DNA of 64,000 nt from Ceratotherium simum simum (lineage: Eukaryota; Chordata; Mammalia; Perissodactyla; Rhinocerotidae). The stretch covers positions 6,943,557 to 7,007,556 of the forward strand of contig NW_004454179.1 of NCBI RefSeq assembly GCF_000283155.1. Reading direction: 5' to 3'. A program made the position numbers and the translations under genes. Below the pieces are notes generated by a model. That model was not told the DNA's origin. It did not search any database and worked only from the letters and a program-made list of their open reading frames with translations. Positions 1-10,934 of this stretch are shown here, one piece after another (the first letter of the stretch is position 1; the number at the start of each line of letters is the position of its first letter).

Positions 1-17
1 AAAAAAAAAAAAAAAAA
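1..17. repeat. A-run at window edge
   Basis: The window opens with 17 consecutive A. This could be the end of a retroelement poly(A) tail whose body lies to the left of the window, but that cannot be checked from here. Confidence 0.5.
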
Positions 18-487
18 TCTTTTCCCTAAAATGCAAAACTGTAGTCAATTTAACTACATGTCCTTGGGCTAGTTGCTTGGCCCCGCAAAAACTGAATTTT
101 CTTATATGTAAAATGAAAGTCCTAACAATACCTACCCCACAGTCTGTCAAGAACATCAAATGAGAATCTGTAATGAAAGTCCTTTGTGAACTGTAAAAAA
201 CGACATTAAGATTAGCTGGGTGTTTATTTATACATGCTTTTGTATACACATTTTGTGAGAGTAATGGGATTTCAGATGATCTTTGCAGAATGGGTAGGAG
301 TTAAATTGGCAGAGAAGAGAAGAGATGAATCTCTATGTGGGGAAAATGGTATGATATGATAAAGGACAGTTAATTGCAACCAAATAAAATTAAAGGAGAA
401 ACATGAGAGGGACTCCTTTCAAAATAATTATCCCTGCTATCATTATCATTATTATTATCATCATCTACTGTTTTGAAAATTCTTCCC

Positions 488-700
488 AATGCAGTGAGAG
501 ATGAAATAGAAAAAAGAGGAATGAATATCAAAAGGAAGAAACAGAAATCATTATTTGTAGATGATGTAGTTTCAGTACTAGAAAACTAAAAAGAACTGGT
601 TAAAAGTATTGAAATTAATAAGTGGATTTGGTAAAATAGCTAGAAACAAATTGATTTATAACGCAGCAATAACATTTCTCTAACCAGTTGGAAAAGATAG
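488..700 (+). mobile_element. L1 ORF2 reverse-transcriptase fragment (old)
   Basis: Conceptual plus-strand reading near 495-580 gives a run ending KSLFVDDV, the L1 version of the reverse-transcriptase catalytic FADD box and its upstream residues. Reading continues with stops through a segment resembling the following L1 residues. It is a short, decayed piece of an L1 ORF2 with no intact frame. The left boundary is uncertain. Confidence 0.6.
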
Positions 701-1744
701 TGAAATTTTGCCTATGTGTGATTCTGAATAACTTACCCCTTACCTCCCAGTGAAGTGCACTGTCCAAACCAGGTCTCCCCATTGTCCTTCTCCTTCCTTC
801 CCACCACGTTGATACCACCCTGAGGACAATCGCATGCATTAAATATATTCATATATTCATGTTAATTAGTATCGATGAAAATAAATTTTATCTTGAAGAT
901 TGTGTTAACATTTTGGGTGTACCAGGATTCTCTGAGAAGAGCACTTAAGAAAGGCCCTTCATAAAATGTTTTTGTTGATGCTTATCTCCCTTTCAGTTTC
1001 CCATAGGTCTCGCTTTCTTTCCCTCCCTCCAATAACTGTTTGTTGTGAAATATAATAACTTGTAGACTTTTGTGATAAGCCTGCAATAAATGCCTGTGTC
1101 TGTCTGCACATGGAAGTAAGTGGTTACTTCTCTCTGGTCTCCACCCATTTTTCACCTAGACACAGGCTCTGGGAAAGGTTAGCAGAGTTACAGAACCATA
1201 GCCTCTATCAGCCAGAACATTCCTCCCCTGAATCTATCTGCCTTGTCCACCAACACCTGCTGAGGATTTTATGGCCACAACCTGACTGCTTGCAGCTCTC
1301 TGCATTCAGATGGGTGAGCACGCTCAGGTCCTTGGACTGGAGAATTTTACTCTGTCTGATCCCAAGGGGACTTTGGCCCTAAATTTAATTTGAAGTTGAG
1401 GACTGTTGTAGGGGCTAGGCTATGACTGGGAAGGCTGAGTAACCAGAACAGAATGTGAGAGAGGAGGGTGGAAAATGCCCTTCCTTTCACTGTTACCACG
1501 GCCTCTGCCCTGAGCCAAATTCGGTACCAACAAAGACACATGGAAGGGCCTAAGCAAGGGTTTGGTGAGTGAATGTGATTCCTCTTGCTCTGGAGTTCAG
1601 CTTAGCCCTTCTCCTTTCCTACTGAGCACCACAAGACCAGGTAAAGAAGTGAGTAGGGAATGTTACCAGGCTTGGTGGATTTGCCTACTGGAACTCAGAG
1701 CTCCGTCCACTGCCAGCTGATACAGCTCCTGACCCCAGCACCTA
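700..1744. other. No recognisable gene or repeat
   Basis: Only short open frames without family resemblance occur here, and none has a splice or codon pattern that I trust. It is probably intergenic DNA or highly diverged repeats. Confidence 0.5.
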
Positions 1745-1968
1745 GTTTCCCCTTTTGTTAACATCTTACATTACCATAGTACATTGTCAAAACTAAGAAA
1801 CCAACCTTGGTACATTATTATTAACTAAACTCCAGACTATATGTCACTAGTTTTAACTAAACTGCAGATTAGATTTCACTAGTTTTTTCCAACTAATGAT
1901 CTTTTTCTGTTCCAGGATCCAATCCAGGATATCACATTGCATTTAGGGGCTAATGTGCTTTTAACTAT
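1745..1968 (-). mobile_element. Old L1 3' end fragment
   Basis: The stretch with the phrases 'attattaactaaa' and 'ctgttccaggatccaatcc' matches the terminal part of old mammalian L1 elements in antisense. A segment of about 31 bp (around 1823-1885) appears twice with mismatches, suggesting a local duplication. I recognise the class but not the subfamily. Confidence 0.45.
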
Positions 1969-2042
1969 TATATAAACCTCTTTCTTTTTTTTTTTTTTAA
2001 TAATTTTTTTTCCCCTCCAAAGCCCCTATATAAACCTCTTTC
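1969..2042 (-). mobile_element. Micro-inserted ERE tail with 16-bp target duplication
   Basis: A perfect 16-bp direct repeat (1969-1984 and 2027-2042, TATATAAACCTCTTTC) brackets only 42 inserted bases. The insert is a T-run ending in CCAAAGCCCC, the same as the 3' end of the other minus-strand EREs here just before their tails. It looks like an ERE retroposition cut off after a few dozen bases. Because the target duplication is perfect, the event is not very old. Confidence 0.7.
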
Positions 2043-2433
2043 AATGGCCGTTTGCAGCTCCATCTCTGTACTTTCTTTTAAGACTTTCCATCAAACATAG
2101 GGGAGCAGAAGGAACCAAGATCCTAAAAGGTCATCTCTAAAACCACCTCAGCATTTCTCAACAGCATTTCCTGAAATGAAGTCTCCAGATCAAGAGTCTA
2201 ACGAGATACTCTGTTATTTTAAAGAAAAGAATGGTTCTATAGTCAAATGAGTTCAAGAAATGCAAGATGTCAGATCTCTTCTTGAAGAGGCAACATGTCC
2301 ATCAATGTGACAAAATTCTGAAAAGTCCTGCAACAATAAGCTGCTTCAATTGGTTTAATAGAACCTTTATCAAATTTCAACCACCTTCATGCCTTTTGCC
2401 ACATTTGCACACAGCTTGTACTATTATTACTAC

Positions 2434-2682
2434 TTTTTTTTTTTTGGTGAGGAAGATTGTCCCTGAGCTAACATTTGTTGCCAATCTTTCTCTTTTTGCT
2501 TGAGGAAGACTGTCCCTGAGCTAACATCTGTGCCAATATTCCTCTATTTTGTTTGTGGAACCCATCACAGCATAGCTTGATGAGCAGTATGTTGGTCCAT
2601 GCCCAGGATCCACACCTGTGAACCCCAGGTCGCCAAAGCAGGGCACACGAACTTAAGCACTACACCACCAGGCCAGCCCCTA
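2434..2682 (-). mobile_element. ERE SINE, older, tail-type
   Basis: The T-run at the left is the reversed poly(A). It is followed by two copies of the tail unit (GAGGAAGAyTGTCCCTGAGC) and then the body up to the reversed head CCAGGCCAGCCCC. It has many mismatches to the younger copies and no clean target duplication. The next ERE is inserted into the right edge of this one. Confidence 0.85.
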
Positions 2683-2696
2683 TATCATTATTATTA

Positions 2697-2938
2697 TTTT
2701 TTTTTTTTGGTGAGGAGATTGGCCCTGAGCTAACATCCGCCAATCACTCTCATTTTGCTGAGGAAGACTGGCCCTGGGCTAACATCCGTGCCCATCTTCC
2801 TCCACTTTATATGGGATGCCGCCACAGCATGGCTTGCCAAACACTGCTTCCGTGAGCGCCTGGGATCCGAACCAGCGAACCCCGGGCCGCCGCAGCAGAG
2901 CGCGCACTTAACTGCTTGCGCCACCGGGCCGACCCCCC
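2697..2938 (-). mobile_element. ERE SINE inserted in the head of another ERE
   Basis: A full tail-type ERE in antisense, ending CCACCGGGCCGACCC. The sequence CAGGCCAGCCCCTATAT lies at about 2671-2687 and again at about 2939-2955. The target duplication therefore copied part of the head of the ERE on its left. This makes it the younger of the two. Confidence 0.85.
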
Positions 2939-2984
2939 CAGGCCAGCCCCTATATTATTATTGACTTACTCTTTTTCTTTAAAT

Positions 2985-3940
2985 CCACTCACCTTTTAAA
3001 AAGTACATATGACAGACTGGGAAATACTGGTTAACAGAACCCTTTCTTCCACACCACCTGTTAACAGCCTGGGGAGACACGTTGCGAAATGCTGATCTAG
3101 TTGGACTGCCTCTGAGGCCTAGAAGATCGGGAAACATACACAGGGAGCTAGGTGGGAAAGCCCAAACTGAATGCCCCTACCTGCCTCCTAGTGCTCTTTC
3201 CACAACCCTACTCTGCTTGAGTTTCAGACATTTCTTGGGCATGACTGAAAGAGATTCCATGAGGGTCAGAGTTTGTAACACAAAAAGTCCAGATTCCATG
3301 TGATCAGGTTTTTATCTCACATTTGGGATTTTAAAGAGATTCCCACACCCAGTTCCGAAGCCTCCCCATCTTCCTCCACTCCAGGGGGAAAACCTGGATC
3401 TGATTCTTTGTCAAAGTAAACAGGTACAAAGTGTTTCCTGATTCCCAACTATCATTGCTGCCTACACCTCACCAACTCCCACCCATAGACCAGGTATCTG
3501 CACTTTGTCCAGTTCTTCCTAAAGTCATGTTATTTTAAAATTTAATAGTGTTTGAGCAACAGGGTGTGGCAAGAGGGGTGCCTACTGTTAATCAGTAACA
3601 GAGAGCAGCAGATAAACAAGGTGCTTCCAGCTGGGCTGGGCACTGTTTGGCCCTCAGTTCTCCCTAAAGCAGCCCGTGAAATGTGAGTACTCGATTCGAC
3701 TTGTGCTCTTGGCTGTCTTCTCATCCCAAGAAGTTGGACCTCAGGTGTCCCTCTCCCCTCTCCATTTGGCTAGTTGCTTGACAACATAATGCTCACTAAT
3801 CTCACCCCAGCTGGTTTCTAACATTCAGACATGGCATGAGCACTACTGGGCTTGATAATAGCCCCTTGAGTCATTCATTCCTTTCTTCATTCAAAATATG
3901 GACACCTAGAATAAGTGAGTCTGTGCTGTGGTATGAGTAA
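2985..3940. other. No recognisable gene or repeat
   Basis: Mixed-composition DNA with short open frames only. I see no family resemblance, no RNA gene and no clear repeat boundary. Confidence 0.5.
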
Positions 3941-3944
3941 TAAT

Positions 3945-4212
3945 AGATAATATTTATAGAGCTCTTACCTATGTGTTAGGCACTCCTTGTACATTATCTC
4001 ACTTAATTCTAGGACAACTCTGTGAGGAAGATATTCTTTTTCCCATTTTAAGGTTAAGTAAACCAGGATTCAAACAACTTAAATATCTTTATTTAAGTTA
4101 TTAAAAATAACTTTACATAATTAACAAATGTCAGGTCTGAGATTTGAACCTAGGAATATACTTAACACCAGAGCCTACACTCTTAGCCCTTACCCTATAC
4201 TGCCTCCTGCGG
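3945..4212 (-). repeat. MIR SINE
   Basis: In antisense this carries the MIR landmarks in order: TGTTAGGCACTCCTTGTAC, a degraded GAGGAAAC region, 'gatttgaaccta' (reversed B box area) and a terminal 'taccctatactgcct'. It is an ancient mammal-wide SINE, strongly diverged. Confidence 0.8.
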
Positions 4213-4561
4213 AGAAGGCATGGTTTTTACTCTCAAGGAGTTCACACATTTATAATAACTATCTTGAGGTCCTTAAAAAATGTCTGCCATCTCTGGATAT
4301 GTTTCCATTTTTTGTCTTCCACCCTCTGGTGATTTATCACATTCTCCTGTTTCTCTTATCTAGTAATTTTTATTGAATGTTATACACTGTGGACGCTACA
4401 TTGTAGAGCATCTGGATTTTGTTGTCCTTCTTTAAAAAATGTTAAGACATTATTTTCTTTTCCGGGAAGTAAGTTAATTTAATTTGGAATAGTCTGATCT
4501 TGTCACAGCTTTGCTTTTTTGCTTTTTTAGGGCTAATCTCGAGTTCCTTATTCGACAGCTA

Positions 4562-4813
4562 AAATAGCCCTGTTCCAGGCCGGCCCCTGTGGCTTAGCGG
4601 TTAAGTGAGTGCACTCCGCTGCTGGCGGCCCGGGTTCGGATCCCAGGCGCGCACCCACGCACTGCTTCTCCGGCCATGCTGAGGCCGCGTCCCACACACA
4701 GCAACTAGAAGGATGTGCAGCTATGACATACAACTATCTACTGGGGCTTTGGGGGAAATAAATAAATAAAATTAAAAATAAAAATAAATAAATAAATAAA
4801 ATAGCCCTGTTCC
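4562..4813 (+). mobile_element. ERE SINE, short form, with target duplication
   Basis: The head GGCCGGCCCCTGTGGCTTAG is followed by a pol III A box (TGGCTTAGCGG) and a B box (GGTTCGGATCC), then the body ending GGGGCTTTGGGGG and an A-rich AAATA tail. AAAATAGCCCTGTTCC occurs at 4561-4576 and 4798-4813 as the target duplication. It is one of only five plus-strand EREs in the window. Confidence 0.93.
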
Positions 4814-5982
4814 TAAGGCATGGAAGTTTTAGAACCGAAACTCAAAGCCCAGAGTAAACATCAAGGTCTCTCTGCTTTCTCTGGTCAGAACTCTAATATC
4901 TCCCAGCACTCTGTAACTTTAAGGATCTCTGTTCTTACAACCCACTAGTAGCTGTATTCCTTCCAGGCCTCACACCTTGAAACTCTGATCTTTGACTCTT
5001 CAGCTCAGCAAGCTCTCTTTGCTCTGCTTAGGCTCCACCTCCCTGCACCATGGTTTGGAAGGGATGCCCAGGCAGAAAATTATGCTGAATATGGAGCTCA
5101 CCTCACGTAACTCCATTTTCTCAAAGATCACAGATACATATTGTCTGTTGTTCAATGCCTAAAAACAGTTGCTTAATATATTTTGCCAATTTTACAGTTG
5201 TATGTGGTGGGTGAGTAAGTATAATACCTATTACTCCACTATGGCCAGACCTAGAAAGACTGGACATTCTTTCTTTTTATAAGAATCTGATCATCTCTGA
5301 ATTTTAACAGAATTTTAGTCTAATTACATTTAGTGATTATTGGTATATCTGAATTTGTTTCTACCCGTCTAACTTTTTGCTGTAAGTATGTTTTGCTTTT
5401 TTAATGATTTTCTTTTCTCATCTTTTCCTTTAAAAAAAATTAAAGTTGTCTTTGTTTGTTCTTTGTTTTTTTATTTAATTTTACCTCTACAAATTTTAAG
5501 GTCTACATTCTATTTCCATTGTTTTTACTAGTTATTCATGAAAATTTTAACATGCCTATTTACATCAACAACGCTATAGTTCTTATCTGGTCTTCTGCTG
5601 AATAATACAAAGTCTTTAGAATACCTCTAAATCCTCCACTCCTAACTCATAAATTATCGTTATCTAGTATTTTCATTTAGTCCTTTAAAAAACACACAAA
5701 TTAGACAATTTATAAATAATAACACTTTTTACTTCATATAAATAATGCTTATTTAATGTTACCTACAAGTTTACCTATTTCTTTGCTCCTTATTACTTGT
5801 TGGATCTCAGGTCTTTCTTCTGAGATAATTTGTCTTCTTTCTGAAGTCAATTTTTAGAAGTTCTTTTGGTGAAGGTCTGCTGTGGCAGATTCTCTCAGAT
5901 ATTAATCTCAAAATGGCTTTATTCTGCCCTCATTCTTGAAAGATAATTTTGCTAGGTACATAATTCAAAGTGGACAATTATT

Positions 5983-6289
5983 ATTATTATTATTATTATT
6001 TTTGTGAGGAAGATCAGCCCTGAGCTAACATCCATGCTAATCCTCCTCTTTTTGCTGAGGAAGACCGGCTCTGAGCTAACATCTATTGCCAATCCTCCTC
6101 CTTTTTTTTTCCCCCAAAGCCCCAGTAGATAGTTGTATGTCATAGCTGCACATCCTTCTAGTTGCTGTATGTGGGACGCGGCCTCAGCATGGCCGGAGAA
6201 GCGGTGCGTCAGTGCGCGCCCGGGATCTGAACCCGGGCCGCCAGTAGCGGAGTGCGGGCACTTAACCGCTAAGCCACGGAGCCAGCCCC
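5983..6289 (-). mobile_element. ERE SINE, long form (body plus double tail)
   Basis: This full antisense copy starts with an ATT microsatellite in place of poly(A). Two tail units and then the complete body follow, up to the reversed head GGAGCCAGCCCC. GACAATTATT flanks it at 5973-5982 and 6290-6299 as target duplication. Confidence 0.93.
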
Positions 6290-6810
6290 GACAATTATTT
6301 TTTAATTCCAGGTTGACAGCTATTTTTTTTTCAGCACTTTGAAGAGATAAATATATTTTCTAACCTGAGTTGTGAAATCTGCAGTCAGTCAAATTGTCAT
6401 TCATTTATAGATCATTTTTTCTCTTAAGCTGCTTTTAAAATATTTTTACCTTTGTGTTCTGGAGTTTTACTACAAAGTACCCAGATCTAGAGTTCTTTTT
6501 ATTTATCAAGGTTGCTATAAATTATGTTTTTGGTATTTATGGATTTATATCCTTCATCAGAATTAAAAAATTATCATCCATTAACTCATCAACTATTTCT
6601 TCTCCTCTATTCTCACTAATTTATCACCAAGAAATCTACAAATTAGATTTATTATTCTATTTTCCATGTCTCTCAATCCCACTTTCAGAATTGCCATTTC
6701 CTTGTTTTCCTATATTACATTCTGGGTAATTTATTTAGATCCAACCATCCATTACATTCTTATCATCAATGTCTAATTCATGGCTTTATGAAGTTTTAAA
6801 ATGTCAACAA

Positions 6811-7123
6811 CTATTATTATTATTATTATTTTTTTGTGTGTGAGGATGATCAGCCCTGAGCTAACATCCATGCTAATCCTCCTCTTTTTGCTGAGGAAGA
6901 CTGGCTCTGAGCTAACATCTATTGCCAATCCTCCTCCTTTTTTTTTCCTCAAAGCCCCAGTAGATAGTTGTATGTCATAGTTGCACATCCTTCTAGTTGC
7001 TGTATGTGGGACACGGCCGCAGCATGGCCGGAGAAGCGGTGCGTAAGTGCATGCCCGGGATCCGAACCCGGACTGCCAGTAGCGGAGCGTGTGCACTTAA
7101 CCGCTAAGCCACGGGGCTGGCCC
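6811..7123 (-). mobile_element. ERE SINE, long form
   Basis: It has the same architecture as the copy 800 bp upstream, including an ATT run at the tail. Target duplication AAAATGTCAACAA is found at 6798-6810 and 7124-7136. The reversed A box (CCGCTAAGCCACG) and B box area (GGATCCGAACCC) are both readable. Confidence 0.93.
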
Positions 7124-7489
7124 AAAATGTCAACAATTATATTTTTAATTTTCAAGTACACTATTTATTTCTATTTCAAAAATTCTTAGTCACCTGTGAT
7201 AGTCTCTTGTTGCTTGATCATTTTCATAATTCCATTTTAAAATTTCTTCCAGTATTTTATACAAAGTTATTTTATATTTTGATTTTATAATTCCAATATC
7301 TGAAGGCCATGGAGATCTAAATCTGTTGTTTGTTGTTTTGACTCTTAGTCATAGTGACTTTGCCAATCTCTGATTGTAAGATCACATGTATGTCTCTTTA
7401 GGGATCCTACAGGCCTAAACTGGGGATTTTTTGATCCTTCTACTAAGAGCCAACAGGAACAACCATCCTCGGACTACTTTAGCTTTTTT

Positions 7490-8415
7490 TAAATATATTT
7501 CCTTATTTAGGAATCTCAGGTTCAAGAAGCCTGTTTGGAACTAGTCCAAGGTTTGGTCCTCTGATCAACTGACACACTGATACGTCTACATTTATCCTTA
7601 GGGCAATATCAACTTCCAGGCTTCTTGCTACTTACACTCCCATCCTGGTTTCAGCTTACTTTTTATTAGGGACCACTTAAAGATTTTATTTATTTATTGC
7701 AAGTCCCGTGATGTATTAAAAAAATTAACCTCTTCCAGAATCTCCTCGTTTTAGAGTAATGAAGTGCTTTATAATATCTTGCTTCCCATATTGACAGAAG
7801 TCAAAATCCTGAAAATTTCTTTTTTTTTTGAAAAATGATTCATGTGCATTTCAGACTAGTAACTGTTAAAAGGTAAAATATACATTTGAAAATGGATTCA
7901 GCTATATATTCCAAAAATAGTGAAATCACAGTAAACAAGGTAAAGTCTACATCTGAGTAAAGATTCAGATATAAATTTGAAAAGAAAGCATAACACAGTA
8001 TCTACCAATAGCAGGGCACTGAATTAAAATAGATAAGATAAGAGTTGATGGCCTTAGAGGGAGTGCTGAATGATAATGAGAACCCATAGATATTCTTGCC
8101 CTGGAGATACTTACTGACTATAGCTAGAGGCTGAGAATCCAGGATTGGCCCTGGGGCAAAAGGTCCCAGGGCAGGTAACAGGGAAACCAGCAGAGATTAT
8201 GGTATATACATGGGGCTATAGGAAGACAAATTGGATATTTCAGGGGTCAAATGGAGGCATCCACTCTCCATATCCCCTTAAGATATGTACCAAATTTTGA
8301 AGCTGCTTGGGGTGGGAGACTGAATACCCAAGCTGAAAACCTCTTAAAGACAGAACTTAACCTCCAGAAAATCTTCAAGAAAACAAATAAACTCCTGTTT
8401 CTCAATTAAAAGCCC
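7490..8415. other. No recognisable gene or repeat
   Basis: AT-rich sequence with no open frame of interest. I cannot assign it. Confidence 0.5.
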
Positions 8416-8418
8416 TGA

Positions 8419-8652
8419 AAGTTCTTTCCTTTGTTTTTTTTTTTTATTCATTTTTTTTCCCCCCAAAGCCCCAGTAGATAGTTGTATGTCATAGGTTCAC
8501 ATCCCTCTAGTTGCTGTACGTGGGACTCGGTCTCGCGTTGGACGGAGAAGTGGTGCCTCGGGGCGCGCCCGGGATCCGAACCCGGGCCGCCAGCATCAGA
8601 GCGCGCGCACCCAACCGCCAAGCCACGGAGCCGGCCCAAGTTCTTTCCTTTG
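8419..8652 (-). mobile_element. ERE SINE, short form
   Basis: A body-only ERE without the double tail, with a T-run and CCCCCCAAAGCCCC at the left and the reversed head GAGCCGGCCC at the right. AAGTTCTTTCCTTTG occurs at 8419-8433 and 8638-8652 as target duplication. The head region has CCCAACCGCCAAGCC instead of the usual TTAACCGCTAAGCC. Confidence 0.93.
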
Positions 8653-8779
8653 AAAGAGAAGAAATCAGAGATAGGTTGAGTCTAAACAAAACTGTAACCC
8701 ACTTCTACTGTACCCATCCTACCTTCAAGGCTCAGTCTCAGACTAAAATTAAATAATCAGGCCCCTCCTCTATCAGCCC

Positions 8780-8960
8780 AACAAATGAAAGGATGAATTC
8801 TCTATGATACTAGATAACATCACCTGGAGCATATATGGTCCTTTATACACAATATCTGGCATAGAGTCAACAATTTCTGGACATGTGAAGGCCAAGACCA
8901 TAAGACAAATGCACAAATCCACAATTATAATCAGAGATTTCAATACCCCTCTAGGGTACC
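8780..8960 (+). mobile_element. L1 ORF2 fragment (left part)
   Basis: The sequence around 8905-8960 ('aatccacaattataatcagagatttcaatacccct') follows the L1 ORF2 endonuclease region in sense orientation. It is separated from its continuation at 9431 by an inserted LTR-like element. Many stops are present. Confidence 0.65.
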
Positions 8961-9430
8961 TTGACACTGAACCTCTTAATCTCAAATTCCTATGCTGATG
9001 TGCAGTAAGCCAATTACTGGGAAAGGTTTATTTGAATTGGCCAAAATGAGAAGGTGGGAGGATAGGTTCTCTCAAATCCTCCTTAATAAGAGAAGAAAGC
9101 AGGGGGTTTTATAGAGCTAAGGGGCATGGCAGAAGGAGTTTTGGAGAAACAAAGGGGTAATCCATGTTTCTTTCACTCCAGGTAAGCCCTTGGGCAATCT
9201 GACTTCTGGGCATCAACAGCAGCTCGGGGCTAGTTATCTGGTGATTGCAACTTCCTTGAAGGCATTCTCTTTCTTAAATCCTTGTGATCCTTGAGTCACC
9301 CCTCAGGTTAAACAAGAAACCAGCATATTGACAAGATTAACTTCTTTTCATAACATGGTCGAAAGGTAATCTTATTGAATATTTACAGTAATCCCCAGGT
9401 GCCTGGCTTCAACCTCACTCTTAATCCAAT
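8961..9430 (-). mobile_element. Solo LTR-like element in L1
   Basis: On the minus strand a TATAAAA (9107-9113) is followed about 75 bases later by AATAAA (9027-9032), the spacing expected of TATA box and poly(A) signal in a retroviral-type LTR. The element splits an L1 ORF2. Nothing internal (gag, pol or env) flanks it, so it is a solitary LTR if the call is right. The family is not assigned and the exact ends are unclear. Confidence 0.5.
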
Positions 9431-9815
9431 AATTAAGTAGATTCAATAATTAAGTAGACAGAAAATAAAGAAGAATATAGTAGACTTGAGCAACACTATC
9501 AACCTAGTGGACTCCACCCAACAGCAGCAGAATATACATACTTCTCAGGAGCACATTCAACATTTACTAAGACTGACCATATTCTAGTTCATAAAACAAG
9601 TCTCAATAAATTTAAAGGAGTCAAATCATACAATATGTTCTCTGACTACTATGGAAATAAATTAGAAATCAATAACAGAAACATCTATAGAAAACTATAA
9701 TTTTTTGGAAACAAAATAACATCCTTCTAAATAACCCATGGGTCAAAGAAGAAATCAAAAGGGAAATTAGAAACCACTTTGAACTTAATCAAAATGAAAA
9801 TACAATCTATCGAAA
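9431..9815 (+). mobile_element. L1 ORF2 fragment (right part)
   Basis: It continues the L1 frame from 8960. 'ggactccacccaacagcag', 'aaaacaagtctcaataaat' and 'acccatgggtcaaagaag' are hallmark L1 ORF2 sequences in order. Frames are broken. Confidence 0.8.
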
Positions 9816-9920
9816 TTTGTGAGAACTCTCCAGAACTGTGAGAAAATAAATTTTTGTTATTTAAGCCACCCAGTCTGTGGTATTTTGTTACGGCAGCCCT
9901 AGCAAACTAACACAAGCCCC
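9815..9920 (+). mobile_element. MaLR (MLT/MST-type) LTR 3' end
   Basis: 'ccagaactgtgagaaaataa', 'atttaagccacccagtctgt' and 'gcagccctagcaaactaaca' are the signature 3' end of mammalian apparent LTR retrotransposons. Only the last 100 bases or so are present. Confidence 0.75.
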
Positions 9921-10490
9921 AAACTGGAAATAACCTAAATGTCCATCAACAAATAAACGAATAAACAAACTTGGCAGATGTCCTCTTAATGAAGTGATCA
10001 AGGTTAGCATCACCCTGTGATAAATCATATTGTTATCATGTACCCCTGACATGATGCAGTGAGAAGAGCACCTCATCTCTGTGGCCTTCCTCCCCAAGTC
10101 CCATAACACCAGTCTAACCATGAGAACATATCAGACAAACTCAAACTAAGGGACATTCTACAAAATACCTGACCAGTACTCTTCAAAAGTTTCAAGATGA
10201 GGAAGAGCAAGGAAAGACTGAGTAACTATCACTGACTAGAGAAGACATAATGACTAAATGCAATGTGGCATTCTTGATTGGACCTTGGAGCAGAAAAAGG
10301 ACAGTAGTGGAAAAACTGCTGAAATCTAAATAAAGTTTATAGTTTAGTTAAAAGTATTATTTTAGTGTCAATGTCTTAGTTTTCACAAATGTACCATGGT
10401 CACATTAACATTAAGGTAAGCTGGATAAGGGTTATTATCTTTGCAACTTTTGTGTAAATCTAAAATTATTCCTGTCAACGCAAAATAACC
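9921..10490 (+). mobile_element. Old L1 3' end / 3' UTR
   Basis: It starts with 'aactggaaataacctaaatg', the L1 ORF2 C-terminal coding end, and continues into a 3' UTR of the old L1M type ('acattctacaaaatacctg', 'gaggaagagcaaggaaagac'). The same 3' UTR type recurs at 27.2-27.9 kb. Confidence 0.6.
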
Positions 10491-10499
10491 AAAAACCAT

Positions 10500-10920
10500 T
10501 CTATAGATAAGAGCGATAGGTGAGTTTTACTTGAGCCAGGGTGAGGATTAAAACCTGGGAAGACAGTTTCCACAAAGGAAGAAAGCGTTCTGGAGAAACA
10601 TGGTTTTCAGTACAGTCTTATACCTTTGTAGAACAAAGAACATACATTAAACACACCAAGGATACACTACAATGAGGTATTCAGTTGCACATTAGTAGGT
10701 CAACATGACCCAGATGTCAGGAAAGGAACTAATACAGGCATTACCAATAGGGCATTACTGATACTGGCGTAGGAGGGGAAGTATACATTCTTATCTTAAG
10801 AGAGTGCATTCTTTAATGGTTAAAGCAGATGTACATTGTACGTTTGATAGGCCATAAGTCAGGCTTCTTTACTTCAAGCTGAATCTGTTTTGAACCAGAA
10901 TAGCTACCCCATATACCCCA
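10500..10920. other. Unassigned insertion between L1 segments
   Basis: About 420 bases lie between two L1 portions and resemble neither. It may be an LTR. I see no clear TATA and poly(A) pairing and no clear target duplication, so it stays unnamed. Confidence 0.3.
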
Positions 10921-10934
10921 ATATGTAAAAATCT

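Larger units (their letters stand above)
5240..7480. repeat. T-rich old LINE-like tract interrupted by two EREs
   Basis: Phrases such as 'ttttgctaggtacataattc', 'gtgaaatctgcagtcagtc' and 'ctggagttttactac' resemble a common T-rich mammalian LINE-type repeat. Short pieces at 4240-4450 look alike. The family and orientation are not settled. The EREs at 5983-6289 and 6811-7123 are inserted in it. Confidence 0.35.
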
